Shown here piece by piece: positions 9,892 through 19,019 of a stretch of 64,000 nucleotides of DNA. The number at the start of each line of letters is the position of its first letter. The stretch's first letter is position 1. The translations under genes and the position numbers were made by a program. The notes beneath the pieces were generated by a model. The model did no database searches, had not been told where the DNA came from, and saw only the letters and a list, made by a program, of their open reading frames with translations. The DNA is from Pseudomonas sp. 5P_3.1_Bac2. Its GTDB lineage: Bacteria; Pseudomonadota; Gammaproteobacteria; Pseudomonadales; Pseudomonadaceae. The stretch spans positions 1 to 64,000 of the forward strand of contig NZ_JANLNY010000016.1 in NCBI RefSeq assembly GCF_025465995.1. The letters are read 5' to 3'.

Positions 9892-10695
9892 ATGAAGAGT
9901 TATGCGCTAATCACCGGAGCATCCAGTGGTATCGGCTTGGCCTTAGCCGAAGCGCTGGCCCGGCGGGGGCGCAACCTGATTTTGGTGGCCCGGCAACGTG
10001 ATGTGCTGGAAAGCATCGGCTTTGAGTTAAGCCAACGCTTCGGCGTGGAGGTGCTGTTCCGCGTCTGCGACCTGAGCCAACCGCTGCGCGTCAGCGGCCT
10101 GCTGCATGAACTGGAAGAAGGCGGGCGCTGCATCGATCTGCTGATCAATAACGCCGGTATCGGCAACGCCGGCGAATACGTCAGCCAAGACTGGATGCGC
10201 GAGCAACAACTGATTGAACTCAACGTGCTGGCCCTGGCCCGCCTGTGTCATGCCGTGGGTGGCTTGATGGTCGGCCAAGGCGGTGGGCAGATCCTTAATG
10301 TGGCCTCGATTGCGGCTTTTCAGCCAGGACCGGGGATGTGCAATTACTACGCGAGCAAGGCTTTTGTTCTGAGTTTTTCCGAGGGCCTGCGTGAAGAACT
10401 TAAACAGTATGGCGTGCGGGTCTCGGTCCTCTGCCCCGGGCCAACCAACAGCGCCTTCTTCCGTAATGCGCAGCTTGATGTGCCAGGCCTGCAAGGCAGC
10501 AAGTTGATGATGAGCGCTGAGCAGGTGGCGTTGCTAGCCCTTAAAGGCCTGGATAAAAATCGCGCGATCATCATCCCCGGCTGGCGAAACAGACTGCTGG
10601 CGATCAGTCCTCGACTGGCCCCGCGCAGTGTCATCCGCTGGCTCAGTGGGCAGATTAACCGGCGCTTTATCCGTTTGATCAAGGCGCCCTCATGA
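9892..10695 (+). CDS. SDR family oxidoreductase
   Basis: A classical short-chain dehydrogenase of 267 residues. It has the TGASSGIG cofactor motif at residues 8-15, NNAG near 84, a catalytic serine in NVASIAAF and the YxxxK pair in YYASKAF around residues 152-156. The substrate cannot be inferred. The sequence resembles DltE/YdfG-like enzymes that act on hydrophobic alcohols. Confidence 0.9.
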   Translation: MKSYALITGASSGIGLALAEALARRGRNLILVARQRDVLESIGFELSQRFGVEVLFRVCDLSQPLRVSGLLHELEEGGRCIDLLINNAGIGNAGEYVSQDWMREQQLIELNVLALARLCHAVGGLMVGQGGGQILNVASIAAFQPGPGMCNYYASKAFVLSFSEGLREELKQYGVRVSVLCPGPTNSAFFRNAQLDVPGLQGSKLMMSAEQVALLALKGLDKNRAIIIPGWRNRLLAISPRLAPRSVIRWLSGQINRRFIRLIKAPS

Positions 10696-10787
10696 GCAAT
10701 GCAGCTCGGTGCCAAGGCTGATCTCGATCAAACCCCATGGCCTGGATTGGAGTAAACTGCCCGGCATAGTTAGCGCCGGAGGTCCCC

Positions 10788-11435
10788 ATGGCCAGCGAAC
10801 GTCATTTTTCCCCAGTCGACCGCCTGTTACTGCAGGCGGATGCCGCGTTACGCACTTTACTGCCCTTTAGCGGCCAGCCCACCCGGCCGTCACCGGCGAC
10901 TGTTGAAGCACCAACTGAGCTCGACAGCCAACAGACCCAGCACATCGCGGGTTTGATGCGCATCAACCACACCGGCGAAGTCTGCGCCCAGGCCCTGTAT
11001 CAAGGCCAAGCGCTGACGGCCAAACTGCCCCAAGTGCGTAAAGCCATGGAGCACGCCGCCGACGAAGAAATCGACCACCTGGCGTGGTGCGAGCAGCGCA
11101 TCCGTGAATTGGGTAGCCGCCCGAGCGTGCTCAACCCACTGTTTTATGGCCTGTCGTTTGGCGTGGGCGCAGCCGCTGGTCTGATCAGCGATAAAATCAG
11201 TCTGGGTTTCGTCGCCGCCACTGAAGATCAGGTGGTAAAACACTTGGACGAGCACCTGGAACAGATCCCGCTTGAAGACCAAAAGTCGCGGGCCATTCTT
11301 GAGCAAATGCGCGTCGATGAACAACAGCATGCCTGCAACGCTCTGGATGCCGGCGGCGTACGCTTCCCCAAACCGGTCAAGCTGGGTATGAGCCTGCTGG
11401 CCAAGGTGATGACCAGCAGCACTTATCGTATTTAG
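10788..11435 (+). CDS. coq7: 2-nonaprenyl-3-methyl-6-methoxy-1,4-benzoquinol hydroxylase (Coq7)
   Basis: This di-iron monooxygenase performs the last hydroxylation in ubiquinone synthesis. The 215-residue protein shows the repeated ExxH-type iron ligands: NHTGEVCAQ near residue 65, DEEIDHLAW near 97, and late glutamate and histidine residues in [11 protein letters not shown] around 175-185. Its stop codon lies inside a small TTTAGCC/GGCTAAA hairpin, and a strong terminator follows. In PAO1 speD lies next (remembered), but here it does not. Confidence 0.93.
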   Translation: MASERHFSPVDRLLLQADAALRTLLPFSGQPTRPSPATVEAPTELDSQQTQHIAGLMRINHTGEVCAQALYQGQALTAKLPQVRKAMEHAADEEIDHLAWCEQRIRELGSRPSVLNPLFYGLSFGVGAAAGLISDKISLGFVAATEDQVVKHLDEHLEQIPLEDQKSRAILEQMRVDEQQHACNALDAGGVRFPKPVKLGMSLLAKVMTSSTYRI

Positions 11436-11449
11436 CCTTCGGCTAAATA

Positions 11450-11480
11450 AACAAAGGGCACCTAAGGTGCCCTTTGTTAT
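11450..11480. terminator. Intrinsic terminator after coq7, shared with OsmC gene
   Basis: A perfect 13-bp inverted repeat (AACAAAGGGCACC / GGTGCCCTTTGTT) with a 3-base loop lies between the convergent coq7 and OsmC-family genes. The stem ends are A/T tracts on both strands, which suits bidirectional termination. Confidence 0.8.
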
Positions 11481-11531
11481 GTCGCATTACGTGATGTAAC
11501 AGATGCCGTGTAGAACTAACTGAAGCGGGGC

Positions 11532-11957
11532 TTATTCGCCCAACTCGATGATTTCGTAATCGTGGCTGATGTCTACACCGGCACGGCCGAGCATGATCGA
11601 AGCCGAGCAATATTTTTCCGCCGAAAGCTCGACCGCCCGTTTGACCTGAGCCTCTTTGAGCCCACGACCCTTGACGACAAAATGCAGATGAATCTTGGTG
11701 AATACTTTCGGCTCTTCAGGAGCGCGCTCAGCCTCAAGGAAGGCTTCGCAACTTTCGACCGGCTGGCGGGATTTTTTCAGGATGCTGACCACATCGAAGT
11801 TGCTGCAGCCGCCCAGGCCGATCAGCAGCATTTCCATGGGCCGGATGCCCAGGTTGCGTCCACCACTCTCGGGCGGACCGTCCATGACCACTGCATGGCC
11901 GCTACCCGATTCGCCGATAAAAATGGCCTCACCAGCCCACTGAATACGCGCTTTCAT
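11532..11957 (-). CDS. OsmC/Ohr family protein
   Basis: A 141-residue member of the OsmC peroxiredoxin-like family, which reduces organic hydroperoxides with two cysteines. Both are present: one in IGLGGCSNFDVV near residue 51 and one in EKYCSASIM near 117. The N-terminus MKARIQWAGEAIF is typical of the OsmC-like branch found beside vfr (PA0653, remembered). The precise substrate is uncertain, and it is not clearly an Ohr. Confidence 0.87.
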   Translation of the reverse strand: MKARIQWAGEAIFIGESGSGHAVVMDGPPESGGRNLGIRPMEMLLIGLGGCSNFDVVSILKKSRQPVESCEAFLEAERAPEEPKVFTKIHLHFVVKGRGLKEAQVKRAVELSAEKYCSASIMLGRAGVDISHDYEIIELGE

Positions 11958-12155
11958 TACCCAGGCTCCGCCGTTAAAAAGGTGCCAAGTTTAGCACAGC
12001 ACCCTCTCAAACTGTTTTGCTGCACCAGAGGGGGCTTGGATGTTGCATAGTTAGCGCGGTAAGCTCCAAAAACGCTGGCACGCTTGTACACATAACTACA
12101 ACTATAAATATCCGCCACCCCATGGCAATTAATCTAATAAATTCGGGAATCGGGC

Positions 12156-12800
12156 ATGGTAGCTATTACCCTCACACCAAAAATTAAAAATATCGATAAG
12201 CTCCTCGCACACTGTCATCGCCGGCGTTACAGCGCTAAGAGCACCATCATTTATGCGGGCGATCGTTGTGAGTCATTGTTCTTCATCGTCAAGGGCTCGG
12301 TCACCATCCTGATCGAAGACGATGATGGCCGTGAAATGATCATCGCCTACCTCAACCCCGGTGATTTCTTCGGTGAAATGGGGCTCTTCACCAAAGATGG
12401 GGTGGAAAAACAGCGCAGTGCCTGGGTTCGTGCCAAAACCGAATGTGAGGTCGCCGAGCTGAGCTATGTGAAGTTCCGCGAGCTGAGCCAGCAAGATCCG
12501 GAAATCCTCTATGCCCTAGGCAGCCAAATGGCTGAACGACTGCGCAATACCACACGCAAGGTCGGCGATCTGGCCTTTCTCGATGTCACCGGTCGCGTTG
12601 CGCGTACCCTGCTTGAACTGTGCAAACAGCCCGATGCCATGACCCACCCCGACGGTATGCAGATCAAAATTACCCGCCAGGAAATCGGCCGCATCGTCGG
12701 CTGCTCGCGGGAAATGGTCGGCCGGGTGCTCAAAGCTTTGGAAGAACAAGGCTTGGTCAACGTCAAAGGCAAGACCATGGTGGTCTTCGGCACCCGTTAA
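12156..12800 (+). CDS. vfr: cAMP-binding virulence regulator Vfr (CRP homologue)
   Basis: Vfr is the Pseudomonas CRP-type cAMP-responsive activator of quorum sensing, type IV pili, type III secretion and other targets. The 214-residue protein has the N-terminal cyclic-nucleotide fold with the phosphate-binding [11 protein letters not shown] at about residues 66-77 and [13 protein letters not shown] nearby. The C-terminal winged helix carries the CRP recognition helix [16 protein letters not shown] around 180-195. The sequence is close to P. aeruginosa Vfr throughout, including MVAIT at the start and VVFGTR at the end. It is divergent from the OsmC gene and convergent with trpC. Confidence 0.95.
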   Translation: MVAITLTPKIKNIDKLLAHCHRRRYSAKSTIIYAGDRCESLFFIVKGSVTILIEDDDGREMIIAYLNPGDFFGEMGLFTKDGVEKQRSAWVRAKTECEVAELSYVKFRELSQQDPEILYALGSQMAERLRNTTRKVGDLAFLDVTGRVARTLLELCKQPDAMTHPDGMQIKITRQEIGRIVGCSREMVGRVLKALEEQGLVNVKGKTMVVFGTR

Positions 12801-12810
12801 CCGCAGCCGC

Positions 12811-12848
12811 AATGAACAACGCCGACCCAAGGGTCGGCGTTGTTCATT
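12811..12848. terminator. Bidirectional terminator between vfr and trpC
   Basis: A long perfect inverted repeat (AATGAACAACGCCGACCC with its reverse complement) leaves only a minimal loop, so about 17 bp can pair. It sits between the convergent vfr and trpC stops. The outer A/T-rich ends give U-rich tails on both strands. Confidence 0.8.
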
Positions 12849-12860
12849 GCTGGGTACTGC

Positions 12861-13697
12861 TTAGTCAACATCGGGTGCCGCGACCTGAATGCTGCGCTCG
12901 GCAAAGAACAGGCGTTGCAGCTCTAAACCTGGGTTTTCCGCACGCATAAAGGCTTCACCGACGAGGAAGGCGTACACCTCGCTGATCATCATCAGCTCCA
13001 CATCCGCGCGGTTGAGGATGCCACTCTCAGTGACCACCAGACGATCACGGGGCACCCGGGTTAGCAGATCCAAGGTGGTATCAAGGCTCAGCTCAAAGGT
13101 ATGCAGGTTACGGTTGTTGATTCCCAGCAATGGCGATTCAACCACCTTCAGCGCCCGCTCCAACTCATCGCCGTCGTGCACCTCGACCAACACATCGAGA
13201 TTGCAGTCCTTGGCCGTGGCCGCCAACTCAGCCATCTGGCCATCTTCCAGCGCCGCGACAATCAACAATACGCAGTCGGCGCCCAAAGCACGGGATTCAA
13301 CGATCTGATAGGGATCGATCATAAAATCTTTGCGGATCACCGGCAGTTTGCAGGCACTGCGCGCTTCTTGCAGGTAGCGATCGTTGCCCTGGAAGAAGTC
13401 GATATCAGTCAACACTGACAAACAAGTCGCCCCACCAGCGGCATAGCTTTCGGCTATTTCAGCAGGCACAAAGTGCTCGCGGATCACACCTTTGCTCGGC
13501 GAGGCTTTTTTGATTTCAGCAATCACCGCCGGCTTCCTAGCTTCGGCCTGAGTGATCAGCGCTTGGGCAAAGCCACGCGGCGCGTCGACTGTGCGCAGTT
13601 GTTGCTCCAGCTCTGCCAGGCTAACGATAGCGCGCCGCGCCATGACTTCCTCGGCTTTGCGCGCAATGATTTTTTCCAGAACAGTTGGCAGACTCAC
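12861..13697 (-). CDS. trpC: Indole-3-glycerol phosphate synthase
   Basis: TrpC closes the indole ring from CdRP in tryptophan synthesis. The 278-residue TIM barrel has the N-terminal [12 protein letters not shown], the catalytic lysine segment [10 protein letters not shown] at about 60-69, [10 protein letters not shown] and [11 protein letters not shown]. It is monofunctional, not fused to TrpF. Its ATG overlaps the trpD stop by four bases, so trpGDC is one translationally coupled unit. Confidence 0.96.
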   Translation of the reverse strand: MSLPTVLEKIIARKAEEVMARRAIVSLAELEQQLRTVDAPRGFAQALITQAEARKPAVIAEIKKASPSKGVIREHFVPAEIAESYAAGGATCLSVLTDIDFFQGNDRYLQEARSACKLPVIRKDFMIDPYQIVESRALGADCVLLIVAALEDGQMAELAATAKDCNLDVLVEVHDGDELERALKVVESPLLGINNRNLHTFELSLDTTLDLLTRVPRDRLVVTESGILNRADVELMMISEVYAFLVGEAFMRAENPGLELQRLFFAERSIQVAAPDVD

Positions 13698-14743
13698 CCA
13701 GCATTCTCCTGTTTAAATACGGCGGTAAATGACACCAGCTCCTGCAGCTTCTCCCAAGCCAGGCCGGTGTGCAGCGCATCATGCGCAAGCTCAACACCTT
13801 GTTTAAGGCTAACCGCCAAATCGGCTGCATACAACGCCGCGCCAGCATTCAGGGCGATCATATCGGCCGCCTTTTGTCCTGCGTCAGTCTTACGCCGGGT
13901 CAGGGCGTCGCGGATCAGCGCCAGCGAAGCATCGGCGCCGTCCACCGAGAGGCCAATCAGGCTTTGACTGGTGATTCCAACATCTTCCGGCAGCACTTCG
14001 TATTCGCTGATCTCGCCATTTTTCAGCTCGGCCACATGGGTCGCCGCGGCGAGGCTGAATTCATCCAGACCGTCGCGCGAATGCACCACCAGCACATGCT
14101 TGCTGCCCAAGCGCTTGAGCACCTCGGCCAACGGCCGGCACAGCTCCTTGCTGAACACCCCCACTACCTGATGCTTAACCCCTGCTGGATTGGTCAGCGG
14201 GCCAAGCATATTGAAGATAGTGCGCAGGCCCAGATCACGCCTTGGGCCGGCCGCGTATTTCATCGCCGAGTGATGCACTTGGGCAAACATAAAACCGACG
14301 CCAACGCCCTCGATGCAGCGCTTAACTTGCTCCGGTTCTAAGTTCAGATGGATGCCAGCAGCCTCCAGCAAATCGGCACTGCCGCTCTTGCCGGACACCG
14401 CGCGATTGCCGTGCTTGGCCACTTTGCCGCCAGCGGCGGCCACGACGAAGCTGGCTGCAGTGGAGACGTTAAAGATATTGGCGCCATCGCCGCCAGTACC
14501 GACCACATCCACCACATGCTCGAGGCTGCTCAATTGCACCTGGCTGGCCAGCTCGCGCATCACCGATACGGCACCGACGATTTCGTCGATGGTCTCGCTC
14601 TTCATGCGCATGCCCATGAGGAACGCACCGATCTGCGCATCCGTACACTGGCCGGTCATGATCTGGCGCATCACGGCCTGCATTTCTTCGGTGTTCAAAT
14701 CCAGCTGGTTGACCACCCGATTCAGGGCTTGCTTGATATCCAT
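13694..14743 (-). CDS. trpD: Anthranilate phosphoribosyltransferase
   Basis: TrpD transfers phosphoribose from PRPP to anthranilate. The 349-residue protein has the PRPP-binding motif GTGGDG at residues about 82-87 and the [19 protein letters not shown] segment near 108-127, both diagnostic. It overlaps trpG by one base and trpC by four. The family length is normal. Confidence 0.96.
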   Translation of the reverse strand: MDIKQALNRVVNQLDLNTEEMQAVMRQIMTGQCTDAQIGAFLMGMRMKSETIDEIVGAVSVMRELASQVQLSSLEHVVDVVGTGGDGANIFNVSTAASFVVAAAGGKVAKHGNRAVSGKSGSADLLEAAGIHLNLEPEQVKRCIEGVGVGFMFAQVHHSAMKYAAGPRRDLGLRTIFNMLGPLTNPAGVKHQVVGVFSKELCRPLAEVLKRLGSKHVLVVHSRDGLDEFSLAAATHVAELKNGEISEYEVLPEDVGITSQSLIGLSVDGADASLALIRDALTRRKTDAGQKAADMIALNAGAALYAADLAVSLKQGVELAHDALHTGLAWEKLQELVSFTAVFKQENAG

Positions 14744-15336
14744 CAGCGCACGCCTCCTTGTTGTTTGAGGAAGTTGGCGAACAGCTCATGGCCCTGCTCA
14801 GTGAGGATCGATTCCGGGTGGAACTGCACGCCTTCGATATTCAGGGTCTTATGGCGCAGGCCCATGATTTCATCGACGCTGCCGTCGGCGTGCGCCGTCC
14901 AGGCGGTGATTTCCAGGCACTCAGGCAAGGTTTCCCGCTTCACCACCAGCGAGTGGTAACGGGTCACGGTCAAAGGCTTATTGAGACCGGCGAACACGCC
15001 TAAGTCTTCATGGAACACCGGGCTGGTTTTGCCATGCATGGCTTGCCGGGCGCGCACCACATCACCGCCAAAGGCCTGGCCGATGCTCTGATGGCCCAGG
15101 CACACGCCCAAGATCGGCAGCTTGCCGGCAAAGTGCAGAATGGTCTCAATCGACACCCCGGCTTCACTTGGCGTGCAAGGGCCAGGCGAAACGACAATAC
15201 GCTCAGGCTTGAGGGCTTCGATCTCGGCGATGCTCAACTCATCATTACGGATAACGTGCACGTCAGCGCCCAACTCACCGAGGTACTGCACGACGTTATA
15301 GGTAAAGGAGTCGTAGTTATCGATCATTAACAGCAT
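14743..15336 (-). CDS. trpG: Anthranilate synthase component II (glutamine amidotransferase)
   Basis: TrpG supplies ammonia from glutamine to TrpE. The 197-residue protein has the class I amidotransferase triad: Cys in GVCLGHQ at about 77-83, and His and Glu in VQFHPES near 168-174. Its start lies one base after the stop of a small in-frame-looking ORF with a strong ribosome site, so initiation may be coupled. A Trp-codon leader lies farther upstream. Confidence 0.96.
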   Translation of the reverse strand: MLLMIDNYDSFTYNVVQYLGELGADVHVIRNDELSIAEIEALKPERIVVSPGPCTPSEAGVSIETILHFAGKLPILGVCLGHQSIGQAFGGDVVRARQAMHGKTSPVFHEDLGVFAGLNKPLTVTRYHSLVVKRETLPECLEITAWTAHADGSVDEIMGLRHKTLNIEGVQFHPESILTEQGHELFANFLKQQGGVR

Positions 15337-15337
15337 T

Positions 15338-15484
15338 TCAATCCCAACCTTTATGTTTAAGGTTAATCAGGGCAGCAGACAGGTTACAGCAGCGCCTCGC
15401 GCTCGACAGGTTGACCACAGGCCATCGCTCGGCCAGCGCCAAGGTCGGCAGCGGGTGCAACAGCGGGAGGGATAAACAGGGCAT
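15338..15484 (-). CDS. Possible small coupled ORF before trpG
   Basis: This 48-codon frame starts [20 protein letters not shown], ends KHKGWD, and is preceded by an excellent AGGAGAAGG ribosome site 4-5 bases before its ATG. Its TGA is one base from the trpG ATG, whereas trpG itself has only a weak ribosome site. I recognise no homologue. It may be a translated leader that feeds ribosomes into trpG, or chance. It contains two Trp codons, one close to the end. Confidence 0.4.
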   Translation of the reverse strand: MPCLSLPLLHPLPTLALAERWPVVNLSSARRCCNLSAALINLKHKGWD

Positions 15485-15600
15485 GTGGCCTTCTCCTAGG
15501 GGTTGGAGCCGCCACACCGGTGAGCTTTTGGAAATCCTGCAACCTGCTTGCCGATGCTGGCGGCAGGGTTGGGTTTGAAACCGCAACGACGCGCCGCTTC

Positions 15601-15651
15601 CTATTGGAAGCGCCACCACAGATTTACCCTGAGCGTCACGGTTGAGGACAT
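15601..15651 (-). CDS. trpGDC leader peptide with tandem Trp codons
   Basis: The 16-residue frame MSSTVTLRVNLWWRFQ contains adjacent TGG TGG codons just before its stop. It lies about 265 bases upstream of trpG on the same strand. P. putida trpGDC is reported to be attenuation-controlled (from memory of the literature). Immediately after the Trp codons an inverted repeat (GCGCTTCC/GGAAGCG) spans the leader stop, and further pairing occurs at about 15525-15565. I could not define a classic terminator with a long U-run. A possible promoter -10 TACAAT lies at about 15711-15716. Confidence 0.7.
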   Translation of the reverse strand: MSSTVTLRVNLWWRFQ

Positions 15652-15807
15652 GATACCTAGCCTGAGAATGAGTCGCTGCAGCCTTTGCCGCAGCCAACAA
15701 GTGGTCGGATTGTAACGCCCATCATCAAACCAAGTCGATGGCTTTTTCCCCTGACCATACGACCTAAGCACAACCCCCAGCCGCACCGGCCAGGGGCCTT
15801 GTAGCAC

Positions 15808-17289
15808 TTATTCGGCGCGACCTTGCTCGGCCAACGCCACTGCGCGGAACATGGCGCGGCGCTTGTTCAGGGTTTCTTCCCACTCAAGCGCCGGCACCGA
15901 GTCGGCGACGATGCCGGCACCGGCTTGCACGTGCAGCTCACCGTCTTTGATCACCGCCGTGCGGATGGCAATCGCCGTGTCCATATTGCCGTTCCAGGCC
16001 AGGTAACCTACGGCGCCGCCATAGACGCCGCGCTTAACCGGCTCCAGCTCGTCGATGATTTCCATGGCGCGAATCTTCGGCGCACCGGACAGCGTGCCGG
16101 CCGGCAAAATGGCGCGCAGGGCGTCCATGGCCGTCAGTTGCGGCTTAATCTGCCCGGTGACGTTGGAGACGATATGCATGACGTTGGAGTAGCGCTCGAT
16201 CACCATTTTCTCGGTGACTTTGACGCTACCCGTGCTGGCGACACGCCCCACATCGTTGCGGCCCAAGTCGATCAGCATCAGGTGTTCGGCGACTTCTTTG
16301 GCATCGCTGAGCAGGTCTTCTTCCAGCGCCAAGTCAGCCTCTTCGTTAGCGCCGCGGGGACGAGTGCCGGCAATAGGCCGTACAGTGACCAAGCCCTCCT
16401 CCAAGCGCACCAGCACCTCCGGCGAACTGCCGACCACATGGAAGTCGCCAAAGTTAAAGAAGTACATATAAGGCGTCGGGTTGATGCAGCGCAGCGCCCG
16501 GTACAAATCAATCGGCGCGGCCTGGAACGGAATCGACATGCGCTGCGAGATCACCACCTGCATGCAGTCGCCAGCGAGGATGTATTCCTTGATGGCGTTG
16601 ACCGCGTGCTCGTAGTCGTCACGCTTAAAGCTGGAGATAAACTCAGGCTCAGGGCCCACCGGCGCGCTTAAATCCACGCCCAACCGCGGGGTGATCGGTT
16701 GACGCAGCTTGTGCAGGATTTCCTCTAGGCGCGCCTGACCTTGCTCCAGGGCAGCGGCTTCGCTCGGATCGACCAGCACGATGGCGTGCATCTTGCCGGC
16801 GAGGTTATCGAACACCACCACGGCGTCGGACACCATCAGCAGAATATCCGGGGTGCCGAGGTTGTCCGGATTCACCCCGCCAGCCAGTTTCTGCTCCACG
16901 TAACGTACGCTGTCGTAGCCGAAGTAGCCGACTAGGCCACCGTTAAAACGCGGCAAGCCAGGCAAGGTCGGCACCCGATAGCGCTCTTTAAACGCCTCGA
17001 CAAAGGCTAGTGGGTCCGCGCACTCGTGGCGCTCAACGACTTCGCCATCGATGCTGATCTGCACACTGTGGTCATAGGCGCGCAACACGGTGCGTGAAGC
17101 CAGACCGATGATCGAGTAACGCCCCCACTTCTCGCCGCCTTGGACGGATTCGAGCAGGTAGGTGTTGGCCTCGTCGGCCAGCTTGAGGTAGATCGACAGC
17201 GGCGTGTCGAAATCCACCAGGGATTCGCAGGCCACAGGAATACGGTTATAGCCTTCGGCGGCTAGACGCTGAAATTCTTCGCGGGTCAT
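15808..17289 (-). CDS. trpE: Anthranilate synthase component I
   Basis: TrpE converts chorismate to anthranilate with TrpG. The 493-residue chorismate-binding enzyme has the N-terminal feedback-site element [15 protein letters not shown] (residues 45-59) and the catalytic C-terminal motifs [18 protein letters not shown] and [12 protein letters not shown]. It is separated from trpGDC by about 470 bases; in P. aeruginosa the pyocin R/F cluster occupies this junction (remembered). It has its own Trp-rich leader upstream. Confidence 0.96.
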   Translation of the reverse strand: MTREEFQRLAAEGYNRIPVACESLVDFDTPLSIYLKLADEANTYLLESVQGGEKWGRYSIIGLASRTVLRAYDHSVQISIDGEVVERHECADPLAFVEAFKERYRVPTLPGLPRFNGGLVGYFGYDSVRYVEQKLAGGVNPDNLGTPDILLMVSDAVVVFDNLAGKMHAIVLVDPSEAAALEQGQARLEEILHKLRQPITPRLGVDLSAPVGPEPEFISSFKRDDYEHAVNAIKEYILAGDCMQVVISQRMSIPFQAAPIDLYRALRCINPTPYMYFFNFGDFHVVGSSPEVLVRLEEGLVTVRPIAGTRPRGANEEADLALEEDLLSDAKEVAEHLMLIDLGRNDVGRVASTGSVKVTEKMVIERYSNVMHIVSNVTGQIKPQLTAMDALRAILPAGTLSGAPKIRAMEIIDELEPVKRGVYGGAVGYLAWNGNMDTAIAIRTAVIKDGELHVQAGAGIVADSVPALEWEETLNKRRAMFRAVALAEQGRAE

Positions 17290-17359
17290 CAGATGAGTCT
17301 CGTAACGGATGCTTAAAGTGAGTCGTGCATGCGCGCCGCCTGTTGCGGCCAGGGCAAGA

Positions 17360-17404
17360 TCAGTGGCGCCAGCGCCAACGGGCCAGGGCCTTGAGGATGA
17401 TCAT
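17360..17404 (-). CDS. trpE leader peptide with WRW motif
   Basis: The 14-residue frame [14 protein letters not shown] has two Trp codons separated by one Arg codon, three codons before its stop. It is 70 bases upstream of trpE on the same strand. Overlapping inverted repeats (GGCGCTGGCGCC around the Trp codons and GCCGC/GCGGC after the stop) could form alternative stems. A T-rich terminator tail is not obvious, so the exact attenuation mechanism is inferred. Confidence 0.7.
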   Translation of the reverse strand: MIILKALARWRWRH

Positions 17405-17494
17405 GCTGGGGCTATGCGACCAACGCGTGCAGAAAACAAGCACCACGAAACTCTCTTTTAGTTAGGCGGGAAAGTCCGGCCACACTAGCGCGTT

Positions 17495-17524
17495 GCCTGG
17501 GCTGAAGCAACCTTCAACCCAGGC
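17495..17524. terminator. Hairpin between gph and the trpE leader
   Basis: The repeat GCCTGGG-CTGAAG / CTTCA-A-CCCAGGC forms a 12-13 bp stem with one mismatch and a 4-base loop, 20 bases after the gph stop. It is a likely terminator for rpe-gph on the minus strand, but no clear U-run follows. Confidence 0.5.
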
Positions 17525-17543
17525 AAAACAGCGCTGGCGCGGC

Positions 17544-18236
17544 TTAACCTGCAGGCTGCAGCAACTCAGTCAGTTGGTTAAGCACGTAGTTGGGGTTTTC
17601 TTCGGCAATCGGCCGGCCATGGTTGTAGCCATAGGTCAGCGCCACGCAGGCCACGCCAGCGGCCTTGGCGGCCAGCACGTCGTTGCGCGAATCGCCGACA
17701 AATAACGCCTGTTCAGGAGCGACCCGGGCCAGTTGCATCACATGCAGCAAGGCCGCCGGATGGGGCTTTTGCTGGGGCAAGGTGTCGCCGCCCATGATCC
17801 AGCGAAAGTAGCCACCCAAGCCCAGCTGATCGAGCAAGGGCGCGACAAAGCGCTCGGGCTTGTTGGTCACTATCGCCAGCTCGATATTTTTTTCACGCAG
17901 CCAGTTAAGGGTTTCCAGCACCCCGGAATAAACCTGGGTCTGGCTGTGATCCTCGGCATAGTGATCGAGGAACAATTGCAGCGCCTGCTCGGCCTGCGCG
18001 CTGTCCACCTGCGCATGTTCCAGGCTGCCGGCCAACGCGCGGCGCACCAGCACCGGCGAGCCGTTGCCGATCCACTGCCGGACGTTTTCGACCCCGGCCG
18101 GGGCGCGGCCTAAGTCAGCCAGGGTTTTATCCACCGCAGTGGTGATGTCCGGCACTGAGTCGATCAGCGTACCGTCCAGGTCGAACATCACCAGTTGCGG
18201 CAGTGCACCTTGGAACAGCTGATGAATCAGCTTCAT
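17544..18236 (-). CDS. gph: Phosphoglycolate phosphatase
   Basis: This HAD-family enzyme removes phosphate from 2-phosphoglycolate arising from DNA repair or oxygenase side reactions. The 230-residue protein has motif [11 protein letters not shown] with nucleophile Asp19 and Asp21, motif II VTNKPE and motif [17 protein letters not shown]. Its start overlaps the rpe stop by four bases. The rpe-gph-trpE order is conserved in pseudomonads. Confidence 0.94.
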   Translation of the reverse strand: MKLIHQLFQGALPQLVMFDLDGTLIDSVPDITTAVDKTLADLGRAPAGVENVRQWIGNGSPVLVRRALAGSLEHAQVDSAQAEQALQLFLDHYAEDHSQTQVYSGVLETLNWLREKNIELAIVTNKPERFVAPLLDQLGLGGYFRWIMGGDTLPQQKPHPAALLHVMQLARVAPEQALFVGDSRNDVLAAKAAGVACVALTYGYNHGRPIAEENPNYVLNQLTELLQPAG

Positions 18237-18907
18237 CCGCGCACCTGGGCCAGCTCGGCGCGCATGGCATCGATCACAGCTTTGTAGTCCGGCTGATTGA
18301 AGATCGCCGAGCCGGCGACAAAGGTATCAGCGCCAGCTTCAGCGATGGCACGGATGTTCTGCACATTGACCCCACCGTCTATTTCCAGACGGATTTCACG
18401 GCCACTGGCATCGATCAGCGCCCGCGCTTCGCGCAGCTTCTCCAGGGTGTGGGGAATGAACTTCTGCCCGCCAAAGCCTGGGTTAACGCTCATCAGCAGG
18501 ATCATGTCGACCTTGTCCATGACGTGCTTGAGCACGTCCAGCGGAGTCGCCGGGTTAAAGACCAAGCCGGCCTTGCAGCCACCATCGCGGATCAGTTGCA
18601 GGGAGCGGTCGATATGCTCGGAGGCTTCCGGGTGGAAGGTGATGTAAGTGGCGCCGGCTTCGATAAAGTCGCCGATGATGCGATCCACCGGCTTGACCAT
18701 CAGGTGCGCGTCGATCGGTGCGGTAACGCCGTACTTACGCAGGGCGCTGCACACCATCGGGCCGATGGTCAGGTTGGGGACGTAGTGGTTGTCCATGACA
18801 TCGAAGTGCACGATGTCGGCGCCAGCGGCGAGCACCTTATCCACGTCTTCACCCAGGCGGGCGAAGTCGGCGGACAGAATCGACGGGGCAATGGCAAAGG
18901 GTTGCAT
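18233..18907 (-). CDS. rpe: Ribulose-phosphate 3-epimerase
   Basis: Rpe interconverts ribulose-5-phosphate and xylulose-5-phosphate. The 224-residue TIM barrel has [25 protein letters not shown] with metal ligands, [20 protein letters not shown] and EIDGGVN. It is translationally coupled to gph. The 112 bases upstream separate it from the agt transport genes on the same strand. Confidence 0.96.
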   Translation of the reverse strand: MQPFAIAPSILSADFARLGEDVDKVLAAGADIVHFDVMDNHYVPNLTIGPMVCSALRKYGVTAPIDAHLMVKPVDRIIGDFIEAGATYITFHPEASEHIDRSLQLIRDGGCKAGLVFNPATPLDVLKHVMDKVDMILLMSVNPGFGGQKFIPHTLEKLREARALIDASGREIRLEIDGGVNVQNIRAIAEAGADTFVAGSAIFNQPDYKAVIDAMRAELAQVRG

Positions 18908-19019
18908 GGCGCACCTCAGTGGCTTTGATCAAGCCGCGCATTGTACCCGAGCCAATGGCAAGCTGCCGCCAACAGATGACCGACGCGGCCATAGACCGCG
19001 CCGGTACTGATGCGAAGAG

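Noticed and set aside
15485..15700. Upstream extension of the small ORF before trpG to 120 codons
   Set aside because: The longer frame overlaps the trp leader in another register and has no ribosome site. Only the last 48 codons, with a strong site, are worth considering.
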